DNA of 64,000 nt from Pseudomonas sp. ATCC 13867. GTDB lineage: Bacteria; Pseudomonadota; Gammaproteobacteria; Pseudomonadales; Pseudomonadaceae. Position 1 is the stretch's first letter. Each line of letters opens with the position of its first letter. The DNA lies in NCBI RefSeq assembly GCF_000349845.1, contig NC_020829.1:1984001-2048000 (forward strand), given 5' to 3'. Below the pieces are notes generated by a model that was not told the DNA's origin, ran no database searches, and saw nothing but the letters and a program-made list of their open reading frames with translations. A program made the translations under genes and the position numbers. Positions 59,801 to 64,000 of this stretch are shown one piece after another.

Positions 59801-61857
59801 TCGAAGGTACTGCTGCAGGTGAGCAACTGGCCGGCGGGCAAGCGCGTGATTTGTTGCGCGGCCTCGCTGGTAACGACACCGTGTTCGGTATGGGCGGTAA
59901 TGACCAGATTGAAGGCGGTGACGGCAATGATTACCTGTCCGGCGGCAACGGCTCGCAGAGCGGTTCGGGTGATGACATTCTGATCGGTGGCATTGGCGAC
60001 GACGTGCTTGATGGTGAGGACGGCGATGATCAACTAACCGGCGGCGCAGGTGATGACAAGTACTACTACCGTGCCAACGGCGGTGTCGATGTAATTGATA
60101 ACTCCGGCGTCGGTTTCGATGGTGCCTTCTTTATAGGCATTGCGCGCACTCGGTTGAGTTTCCATCGCGAAGGCGACGATCTGCTGATTTTGGTGGATGG
60201 CGACCTTGAGCAGCAGGTAAAAGTTACTGATCACTTTCTTGGCGGAGATTTCGCCATCGACTACGTTCAGCCCGATGGTGGTAGTTACATCACCACCGCT
60301 CAGATTGCCGGCCTGCTGACTGCGCTGCCTGATGGCGGCACCGGTGAGCCAGGTGACGGCGGAACCAATCCAGGTGGTGGCGGCCAGCCTCCAGTTGCAG
60401 GGATTGGTGGTGAGGATGTCCTCACCGGAACCGCAGCCAATGATGTGCTGATTGGTGGTGCTGGTCAGGACACCCTCAATGGTGGCGCAGGTAATGACTG
60501 GTTGCTGGGTGGCGTTGGTGACGACACCTATGTCTACACCGCCGGCCAGGATGTGATTGAGGAAACGGGGGGCGCCGATAACCTTTTGTTCGCCGGTGGC
60601 ATCACCTTCAGTCAGGTGGCCTCCGGTCTGATGAAATCGGGCAACGACCTGGTCTTGCGGGTTAATGGCAGTACGGCCAATCAGGTTACGTTGAAGGACT
60701 TTTTCCTCGGCGATGACAATCTGATCGAAACCATCGCTTTCGAGACCGGTGGCCAACTTACATCGGCGCAGATTTTCGGTGCTTTCGGCCTGCCTGTGCC
60801 AACCCCGATTGCGGCCTTCGACGATACCGTCCAGGGGTCAACTGGCGATGATGCCACGCTCGACGGGACAGCAGGTAATGATCTGCTGCAGGGAGGTAAC
60901 GGTTCTGATGTGCTCTTCGGGGATGCTGGAAACGACCGCCTGGAGGGCGGCAACGGTGACGATATCCTGGACGGCGGCGCGGGCAACGACACGCTGGTCG
61001 GTGGCCGGGGTGTCGATACCTACATCTTCGCCGCTGGTGGTGGGCAGGATGTGATCGACAACAGTGGTGGTGGTGCCGATACGCTGCATTTCGAGGGTAT
61101 CAGCTTCAATCAGGTCGCCAGCGGCCTGATGAAGAGCGGTAATGACCTGGTGCTCAATGTCAGCGGTGGCAGCGACAAAGTGACGATCCGCAACTGGTTC
61201 CTTGGTGGCGACTATGTTGTGAACACCATCACCTTCGCCTCAGGAGGGCAACTCACGGCTGCCCAGTTGTTCGGTGCCTTCGGCCTGAGCAACCCTGATC
61301 CGGTTGGTTCGCCTGTCTACGAGAACCTGCCTGACGAACGTGCCTTCGGCACCGTGCTGAGTGGACAGGCCGGTGACCAGATCATCCTTGGTTCCTCCGA
61401 TGACGACATGATCGACGGCGGTGCAGGCAACGATACCCTGCGTGGCAACGCTGGTAGCGATTACCTAATCGCTGGAGCAGGGAGCGACACCTACATGTTT
61501 GCTCTCGGGGACGGTCAGGATGTAATCAACAACCTGTCCAGCACCCCGGATATCGACACCGATGTGCTGAGCATCGAAGGGATAGTCCGCGAGGAGCTGT
61601 GGCTGTCGCGTGATGGTGACGACTTGGTGATCGATGTGACGGGCTCAGAGGACGGCATCACCATCCAGGACTGGTATGCCAACTCAGCCCAGCAGCTTGA
61701 CGTGATCCAGGCAGGTAGTTCGTCGCTGTATGCGAATCAGGTGGATAGTCTGGTCAATGCCATGGCTGCTTTCGGTGCACCAGCAGGTGGTGAGCTCAAC
61801 TTGACGCAGACACAGCGTGATCAGTTGAACGTGGTTATCGCCGCAAATTGGCAATAG
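50863..61857 (+). CDS. Giant RTX protein (3664 residues), putative type I-secreted toxin or adhesin
   Basis: Secreted Ca2+-binding protein. Residues 1-586 are unique. They include a Gly/Ala-rich hydrophobic segment (292-377; AAIATAVAGIVLGIMAGVGA), an EF-hand-like loop DRDDNGKSDLMD (390-401), and the stretch ITREQIVAHAKEDIAWRFAL with a second Ca-loop-like DRHNLDGSLDLYD. From residue 587 come GGxGxDxL nonapeptide blocks, densest at about 765-1200. They alternate with segments ending in xFxDGxxxS motifs (VHFADGTVWS, VRFSDGTVLS). The start is ATG 50863 or GTG 50860, both behind AAAGAGGGGG. The C-terminus lacks a named domain and presumably carries the secretion signal. Confidence 0.93.
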   Translation: MVSLEQAKAALTSGGHTTADLFDLVRSVTGSVSGANNQSTYLLYSGQMPDGTYASEVARTLKLAGCLDVTESDVGKLLNSEEFMGALRKAIKFEVLGDPYASPVTQDQVDALNKKFQFVLYGKDGVDANGPRVSSDSFWDIASKSYVTEAVGSFRIVAPTNISDISVFVTNELPALLDNPNVSEIDGIPRIELVEMRDRVGLDRVKHFISANSLQQVYFSGLTSGGVSEYLKLTPESLAEQLKDPNKFTAWTEHLQNLTPEQRASFELGAKAWSSPELKLNIGSRIFNKLPVAGALLGFTLAAVQASEAEAAGDSEGAKEIMKLWAIDAAGAELGAAIATAVAGIVLGIMAGVGATVSAPVAAAALFGAALIGGIFGGEGAIEFYQLLHDRDDNGKSDLMDKLSNLLFGATSTIFTPLPEDLNGERLTLNAGITREQIVAHAKEDIAWRFALRELNPFVVTDIAYDRHNLDGSLDLYDPETGKGSMTESYLQDRAAMLTWKILFDQGAQDEDDAPHDGPKPYNDNWDTSQVEGNWDFVDLSRRLPGGAPLTLAIDGNGITLHDHQVVFGSQVADSIEGAGESDRLYGGAGNDTLKGEAGNDYLEGGSGDDRLFGGKDNDTLVGGNGNDQYEFATGDGHDILIDAGGLGELWIDEVHYTLAQRLAPGTDSWHSQDGKVKFLFSGSDLLVLYGQNDSILIRDYQPSALGLELEDYTPPQLPPATSVITGTVDSDSLDGTTGDDRILGLEGADRINYDPASVLEGHDTLIGGAGSDTLFGGAGNDVIHAFTEQSQGPANTPLVQGGITGDWLDGGTGNDLLVGSGGMDGIFGGSGADTISAGDDDDVIYSDGISSGVDARRSFQFGAGAVGDDIHRYALIPASVWTPLTNDNGGDDVIMAGAGNDLVYSDRGHDYVEGNAGDDYLMGDVGNDTLIGGENNDTLMGDGYDVETGVPYLRRVLGDEHGNDLLIGGQGNDLLYGNGGHDRLFGGEGEDNLFGDDRSTPREYHGNDYLDGGAQDDVLFGLGGDDTLHGGADNDKMFGDSNGDKSIPTTHGADYLDGGEGDDTLYGDGGDDVLLGGNGNDWLSGDDDYASDGVSQVTGNDTLLGGAGNDSLLGGNGNDHLDGGADADFLFGGDDNDTLLGGDGNDRLEGGEGDDSLNGGLGDDVMLGGAGNDTLQGGGGRDVLLGGAGDDLYLLTLSDMQVSEGLMSRIDDSDGHSRVHLLDIARENLGVRDGGGGNLVLQVGAEHQVQVDRGLSGASLEFQFSDGQVSLDRLLGEALLTRVVRTDTTGAGAVYGGAADDTLTVRGAGGGATISGGQGDDNLALLASGGGALLFSAGDGRDTLITETADSPGRTGENTLRLGEGIALSDLRLSKTGNDSYVLSIGVGGDAILFEASGVTELPRPFDRVVFSDGAEVSWQQVLDSGIHVEVSDLLVRGTQTHDLIAGSAQDRRVEALAGNDLLESGVGNETLEGGRGDDTYLFNAGFGRDTVDNQGALAGEVDRIVFGVGLAHADARFIRHDDNLLVWFDQSDRLQITGFFSNQGKETLEFADGQVFDRLSPPLYEGVQGLATEQADQLMLGAGDDQFDALAGNDSIFGGDGNDRLLGGAGDDHLEGEAGDDWLAGGTGNDYLAGGVGVDTYEVFATDSRATITRIVDPDGGNQLIVGGGLRAQDVRVVRDQQSATLRLLYRPGNTGAYSVVRLEDQLRDQGASAPIALVRFEAEPGVTWSAADLLRMALTGGAGDEVIYGLANAANTLRGGAGNDRLLGGALDDQLDGEAGNDWLLGGAGNDRYTFGLGSGNDRVTDLEGLNRVELASGLTPDDIQLVRTGAPFDLMLEHDSLVLMLRGSGEFLVLEQFFKPGDAETAVHFADGTVWSHVELGLRAGSSVTGLADTQTGGAGDDEFRVDNPLDQVVELDNGGTDGVLSSVSYRLPVNVENLQLTGILSIDATGNNADNVLRGNAGDNRLDGLQGYNTYAGGAGNDTYVIRDNSEYQRLDLFSLMAGLSFSLEERAGEGVDSIETNAFVMHMPEQVEHLRVTSLIDVQSIESRGFAGDARFQYTGNALNNRIDLSGTDFDLFGILRSVRIDGGAGADTMLGSNIEDTYVVDDVGDVIIERGNAIDTVESQLSWQLGDMLENLLLTGGDTTDGIGNALDNVLNSAENGAVNRLSGLGGDDTYLIGLNDIVVEAAGEGTDTLHLSERAGDTSTVFHAQQWANIEVIKAGDKLGSVDLIGDDRDNSLYGNYSSNLLEGGAGNDILYGVSLRYDRYNRLEYPSTLDRFFGGDGDDRIYAFGGYAEIDGGSGADLIELDGVTSARVEGGSGNDLIRLTGRSSSLTLGFGLGSGQDTVMSSHTRTAAGWEQDKSILSSIVVAAGTQASRLRFTREGADILVSLQDSTDSLRVTAFYENESSSLIQSTIDSIRLASGTLLNRDALAAGVGRVEFSDATEMDDLLIADEAGAVLSAGAGNDYLAGQGGGDTLIGGAGNDYLVGGAGSDTFLFSLGWGNDTLDNRAFGSEAISANDAIVFDGTVFIDDLMFKKNGEGLLITHRTTLDSILVLYSSDDLDSLPTVRFSDGTVLSQEQLLMRASSQFGTEEDDVLDLAPQYDRLLGLGGNDKLNGEGLLDGGDGHDTLVGSGVLIGGNDDDHITGTGGSDLQGGDGNDLLVAYDDTWDPQASVLEGGAGNDTLYGSFGNDTYVFNLGDGSDLLIERRPDQAYGNVAPSFDELLFGEGIDAADLSFVRQGFDLLIAHANGSDQILVQNWFRGPTEHFKLNSLYFADGSELSQSEIESLVVYRGTAAADSINGSDQNDTVYVGAGDDQVWAGSGEDRVYGEADSDYLDGQAGDDTLYGGDGNDQLMGGAGNDQLFGGTGDDKYVYKPGDGVDTIDTTGGGNDGVFFSGGIDETRLTFTRDGDDLLILVDEDTEQSVRVLDHFLGGDKAISYVQPDGGLTLTATRIAQIVAAGDVPAGFDALVEGTAAGEQLAGGQARDLLRGLAGNDTVFGMGGNDQIEGGDGNDYLSGGNGSQSGSGDDILIGGIGDDVLDGEDGDDQLTGGAGDDKYYYRANGGVDVIDNSGVGFDGAFFIGIARTRLSFHREGDDLLILVDGDLEQQVKVTDHFLGGDFAIDYVQPDGGSYITTAQIAGLLTALPDGGTGEPGDGGTNPGGGGQPPVAGIGGEDVLTGTAANDVLIGGAGQDTLNGGAGNDWLLGGVGDDTYVYTAGQDVIEETGGADNLLFAGGITFSQVASGLMKSGNDLVLRVNGSTANQVTLKDFFLGDDNLIETIAFETGGQLTSAQIFGAFGLPVPTPIAAFDDTVQGSTGDDATLDGTAGNDLLQGGNGSDVLFGDAGNDRLEGGNGDDILDGGAGNDTLVGGRGVDTYIFAAGGGQDVIDNSGGGADTLHFEGISFNQVASGLMKSGNDLVLNVSGGSDKVTIRNWFLGGDYVVNTITFASGGQLTAAQLFGAFGLSNPDPVGSPVYENLPDERAFGTVLSGQAGDQIILGSSDDDMIDGGAGNDTLRGNAGSDYLIAGAGSDTYMFALGDGQDVINNLSSTPDIDTDVLSIEGIVREELWLSRDGDDLVIDVTGSEDGITIQDWYANSAQQLDVIQAGSSSLYANQVDSLVNAMAAFGAPAGGELNLTQTQRDQLNVVIAANWQ
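59500..61300 (+). repeat. Duplicated modules in the RTX C-terminal region
   Basis: Two pairs of long near-copies lie in tandem. One pair shares TFTRDGDDLLILVDEDTEQS / SFHREGDDLLILVDGDLEQQ and then DHFLGGD (about 59520-59760 and 60060-60320). The other pair shares FSQVASGLMKSGNDLVL / FNQVASGLMKSGNDLVL and IFGAFGL / LFGAFGL ends (about 60540-60800 and 61020-61290). The order A-A'-B-B' points to recent tandem duplication inside the gene. Confidence 0.8.
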
Positions 61858-61871
61858 TTACCGAGCAACAG

Positions 61872-61905
61872 CAAATAGCCCGCCGTCCGGCGGGCTATTT
61901 GTTTT
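61872..61905 (+). terminator. Rho-independent terminator of the RTX gene
   Basis: CAAATAGCCCGCC (61872-61884) pairs with GGCGGGCTATTTG around GTCC and is followed by TTTT. It begins 15 nt after the RTX stop, so the transcript ends here and the genes to the right are not part of the operon. Confidence 0.92.
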
Positions 61906-62164
61906 ACAGGCTGAGGTCTGTCTCAGAATCGATGGTCAGATGCCATGCAATTGATTGGTCAAGTGGAATGCAATTACGCACATGCAGAAGCGGCACATAC
62001 ACACCCGCTCCGAAGCAAACAAAATCGTGGGCCGGGCCAGCGACCCGTCCACTACGCGGAACGATGGGTTTCGCTCCGCTCTACACCATCCTACGAAGAG
62101 CCCTCCGGCCCAGGACTCAATACCGGCCACTGCTGATAGGGCACCCAGACCACCCCCTGCCACT
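61906..62164. other. Gene-free stretch behind the RTX terminator
   Basis: No frame in this stretch has a convincing start or protein character. It contains repeated TGCAAT words (TGCAATTGATT and TGCAATTACGC) and a palindromic segment around CGGAACGATGGGTTTCGCTCCG that recalls yet another Pseudomonas intergenic repeat. No att site or integrase was found. Confidence 0.4.
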
Positions 62165-62557
62165 TCAACACCGACAAGCTCGTCGGCCCCGCAGTATTTC
62201 CCGGCGCGGCTCGCCAAGGCTGATGGGGTGTTGGTCGCGCAGGGCGGGGATGACGTGCAGCGAGAGCCACTGGCGGATGCTGCGGTTTTCCGGGTTGAAG
62301 TAATGGATCAGCGAAGCGTACACCGCCGATTCGCTGAGCAGCAGTTCATCCAGGTAGTCGCCGCTGCCGTCGAGCATACAGGCGTGGCGGCACTGGTCGT
62401 CGTCCAGGTTGCGCTCCACGCGCTCGGCCAGCAGCGGAAAGCCGATCAGCCGACCCAGGTAGTGGGCGCAGAACCAGCACTGGTCTTCCAGCAGCACGGC
62501 GCGCAGCTGGCGCTTGTGGCGGGTGAAAACGGTGGGGATCAGGACCTCTTCAGACAT
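62165..62557 (-). CDS. BRO-N domain protein
   Basis: 130 residues from the ATG at 62557 (GGAGGTG 4-5 nt upstream, a strong site). The sequence IPTVFTRHKRQLRAVLLEDQ, CWFCAHYLGRLIGFPLLAER, YLDELLLSESAVYASLIHYF and QWLSLHVIPALRDQH is the BRO N-terminal domain of phage antirepressors and DNA-binding regulators. No C-terminal antirepressor domain (KilA-C or ANT) follows, so it is a stand-alone BRO-N protein, a form seen repeatedly in Pseudomonas chromosomes. A regulatory role is inferred. No phage genes are adjacent. Confidence 0.78.
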   Translation of the reverse strand: MSEEVLIPTVFTRHKRQLRAVLLEDQCWFCAHYLGRLIGFPLLAERVERNLDDDQCRHACMLDGSGDYLDELLLSESAVYASLIHYFNPENRSIRQWLSLHVIPALRDQHPISLGEPRREILRGRRACRC

Positions 62558-62748
62558 GGCGCACCTCCGGGAAGGAGGGAGAAAAGGGCGGGCACAGCGA
62601 AGCGCCTTTGGGGTGAAGGCAAAGAGGGGAGGGCATATCCATTTCCTCAATGGGTTCACCGCTGCTTTCGGGAGCAGTATTGCCGCTACGTGAAGCGTTT
62701 CTTAGGCGCTGGCCGAAAAGCTATTGGCGTCACGGAGTACGGTCAACC

Positions 62749-62781
62749 GTAGGGCGCATAACTGCGAAGCAGTTATCCGCC
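62749..62781. repeat. RAYT-associated REP palindrome, copy A
   Basis: GTAGGGCGCATAACTGCGAAG then CAGTTATCCGCC: an imperfect palindrome (ATAACTGC / GCAGTTAT). It belongs to the same family as copies at 62838, 63482 and 63571 and differs from the TAGGAGCGAG family seen elsewhere in the window. It lies within the 355-nt stretch 62558-62912, which has no other supported gene. Confidence 0.8.
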
Positions 62782-62837
62782 GATTTCCTTGCCGCAGCGC
62801 CGTAGCTCAGGTTTGTGGCGCGCTGCTCAAGCACAAC

Positions 62838-62868
62838 GGCGGATAACGCTTCGCGTTATTCGCCCTAC
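62838..62868. repeat. RAYT-associated REP palindrome, copy B
   Basis: GGCGGATAACGC-TTC-GCGTTATTCGCCCTAC: near-perfect arms, inverted relative to copy A, with the family end CGCCCTAC. It lies 44 nt past the stop of the transposase gene. Confidence 0.85.
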
Positions 62869-62912
62869 AAGAGCGTTGGCTCCGGCGTACGCATATGACC
62901 GTACCATCAGGC

Positions 62913-63446
62913 TCACCGTCGCTCCGCAGCGCGAACATTCAGCAAGAGGTCACCCGCCCAATCGTTGGTGTAAATGCCTTTTGCAACCGCCCGGTGAAAG
63001 GTGGAATATGGCCAGTCCTTCACCGCCGTAACCCAGCCGTGTTTCACCGGGTTGATGTGGATGTAGTCGAAGTGCCGCTGGTAATCCGTTTTGTCGCGGA
63101 TCAGGTGCTCCCAGTAGCGAGCTTGCCAGATGCCGCGTTGGCCCCGTATCTGCTGTTCGATGCTCCGAGACTCTCCCTGAGGAATACGCCGAGCGAAACC
63201 GGATTTGATGACCTTCCAGCGCGTGGCGAAGTCGGCGTCTCCCGGTGGCAGCGTCCACAGGCAATGCATGTGTTCGGGCAGTACGACCCAGGCGTCGATG
63301 TGGAAGGGGTGATTGAGTTTGGTCTGCGCGATTACCCGGCGCAGCCGGTCGATTTCTCGGACCAAAAGGTTTGAGCGGCGGTCACGTAGCGTAACCGTGA
63401 AGAAGTAGGTGCCACCTTGCACCCACGCGCGTCGATAGTTTGGCAT
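62913..63446 (-). CDS. REP-associated tyrosine transposase (RAYT, Y1_Tnp family)
   Basis: 177-residue single-strand DNA nuclease related to IS200/IS605 TnpA. The hallmark set is complete: GTYFFTVTLRDRRSNLLV, the HUH-type metal motif VVLPEHMHCLWTLP (His-x-His), and the catalytic Tyr region YIHINPVKHGWVTAVKDWPY. RAYTs act on the REP palindromes beside them, and copies lie on both sides of this gene (62838 and 63482). The start is the ATG at 63446 with GGAGGGT upstream. All visible catalytic motifs are intact, so it could be active. Confidence 0.93.
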   Translation of the reverse strand: MPNYRRAWVQGGTYFFTVTLRDRRSNLLVREIDRLRRVIAQTKLNHPFHIDAWVVLPEHMHCLWTLPPGDADFATRWKVIKSGFARRIPQGESRSIEQQIRGQRGIWQARYWEHLIRDKTDYQRHFDYIHINPVKHGWVTAVKDWPYSTFHRAVAKGIYTNDWAGDLLLNVRAAERR

Positions 63447-63481
63447 TAGGACCCTCCGTGTTGAGGGTACCTTGGGAATGC

Positions 63482-63512
63482 GGCGGATAACGCGGGGCGT
63501 TATTCGCCCTAC
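63482..63512. repeat. RAYT-associated REP palindrome, copy C
   Basis: GGCGGATAACGC-GGG-GCGTTATTCGCCCTAC: the same arms and same orientation as copy B, differing only in the central triplet. It lies 35 nt upstream of the transposase start, so B and C flank the gene as direct copies. Confidence 0.85.
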
Positions 63513-63570
63513 ATGAATCTCAGCCCCCGCGTAGGAGCTTGAAATTAGATAGAGGCCCGGACTTGAAAGG

Positions 63571-63597
63571 ACGCATAACCGCGTTGCGGTTATGCGT
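63571..63597. repeat. RAYT-associated REP-like palindrome, copy D
   Basis: ACGCATAACCGC-GTT-GCGGTTATGCGT is a perfect 12-bp inverted repeat with a 3-nt loop. It shares the GCATAACxGC core with copy A. It is 18 nt from the stop of the DUF2188-like gene and may also act as its transcription end. Confidence 0.75.
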
Positions 63598-63614
63598 CGA
63601 TTAGAGATAAGTGA

Positions 63615-63839
63615 CTACCCCTTTGGCGGGCAAGGGTCATTTCCGTAACTGTTGCGCTCACGGATTTGCCCTTGTTGGTTGTGAATCAGAACCTCGCTTT
63701 GCTGATTCACCGCAATGTTACGGGCATAGTCGATGGCTTCCCTTTGAGTCTCAAACTGCTTCGTGACTCGCTCGTTACCTGCACCACGCACTGCCCAGTT
63801 GTCGCCGTGTGGAACTACATGCTGATTTTTGCCAGACAT
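63615..63839 (-). CDS. DUF2188-like small protein
   Basis: 74 residues from the ATG at 63839 with AAGAGG 8 nt upstream. It fits DUF2188: KNQHVVPHGDNWAVRGAGNE, TKQFETQREAIDYARNIAVN and SEVLIHNQQGQIRERNSYG. Members are small proteins of unknown function, often in mobile or accessory regions. The beta-alpha-beta order (W-x-V-x, helix, V-x-I-H-N) is conserved. Confidence 0.82.
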   Translation of the reverse strand: MSGKNQHVVPHGDNWAVRGAGNERVTKQFETQREAIDYARNIAVNQQSEVLIHNQQGQIRERNSYGNDPCPPKG

Positions 63840-63901
63840 GATTTTTACCTCTTGGTGATATGGGGGAGCAGAGGCGACGAGGGTCGCCTCTGTGGGCTTG
63901 C

Positions 63902-64000
63902 CTACTGCTTCACAAAGAAGCAGAAGGGGCGCCCGTCTTTACGGCGTACTTCTTTACCGCTACGCCAATGCTTGAAGGACATGCAAAACACGGCCTTGAA
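63902..64000 (-). CDS. Small protein gene, cut by the window edge
   Basis: The frame enters from the right edge and stops at TAG 63902-63904, giving at least 32 residues: FKAVFCMSFKHWRSGKEVRR then KDGRPFCFFVKQ. An internal ATG at 63982 would give a 26-residue protein, but the conserved-looking SFKHWRSGKEVRR probably belongs to a longer one starting outside. Similar short SFKHxRSGK proteins occur in Pseudomonas accessory regions, by memory only. Function unknown. Confidence 0.55.
   Translation of the reverse strand, partial: FKAVFCMSFKHWRSGKEVRRKDGRPFCFFVKQ

Noticed and set aside
52585..61089. Many repetitive minus-strand frames opposite the RTX repeats (Ile/Val/Thr-rich)
   Set aside because: They arise from the periodic RTX codons read backwards and have no starts with ribosome binding sites.
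61906..62164. Integration (att) site or prophage remnant near the BRO-N gene
   Set aside because: No integrase, tRNA end or duplicated att core was seen; the BRO-N protein alone does not prove a prophage.

Overview
The window is a GC-rich chromosomal stretch from a Pseudomonas, most probably of the P. aeruginosa / P. nitroreducens lineage. The first 20 kb repeats the gene order known from P. aeruginosa: fliA, cheY, cheZ, cheA, cheB, motC, motD, parC, parP, cheW, DUF2802, then ccmABCDEFGHI. Several gaps carry the Pseudomonas-type REP palindrome that reads TAGGAGCGAGCTTGCTCGCG on one arm.

1-12.6 kb: flagellar sigma factor 3' end and the polar chemotaxis/second-stator operon. The operon ends at a rho-independent terminator near 9.6 kb. 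It is followed by a degenerate receiver protein and, on the other strand, a FliK-like/FlhB-C-like pair. 12.6-20.1 kb: a complete System I cytochrome c maturation operon in which most genes overlap by 4 nt, ending with a small lipoprotein gene. 20-45 kb: ordinary mixed housekeeping and conserved-hypothetical genes, mostly single transcription units separated by REP elements. They include two diguanylate cyclases, a lipoate-ligase-like protein, a Kef-type antiporter, a pseudouridine-synthase-like protein, a papain/C39-like protein, a PerM-type permease, an MsbA-like exporter, a CvfB-like S1 protein, an FkbM methyltransferase, peptide deformylase, a YihY protein, a solitary PilT-type ATPase, a parvulin, a divergent mdaB/ygiN-type quinone pair, a CAP-domain protein, and a ureidoglycine aminohydrolase with a LysR regulator.

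45.3-61.9 kb is the accessory region and the most interesting part. It holds a type I secretion ABC transporter with a degenerate C39 domain, its HlyD-type adaptor and a GT4 glycosyltransferase. After an AT-rich gap come a 143-residue protein of unknown function and an overlapping 3664-residue RTX protein. The RTX protein has a unique 586-residue N-terminus with a long Gly/Ala hydrophobic segment and EF-hand-like loops, followed by more than a dozen blocks of GGxGxDxL repeats. Base composition drops sharply at the 143-residue gene and the RTX N-terminus and rises again where the repeats begin. No TolC-type outer-membrane gene and no HlyC-type acyltransferase gene is present. I infer that the locus makes, possibly glycosylates, and secretes one giant Ca2+-binding toxin or adhesin.

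61.9-64 kb: a terminator, a stand-alone BRO-N protein, a REP-associated tyrosine transposase flanked by four copies of its own palindrome family, a DUF2188-like protein and a truncated small gene at the window edge. I saw no tRNA, rRNA or CRISPR array.
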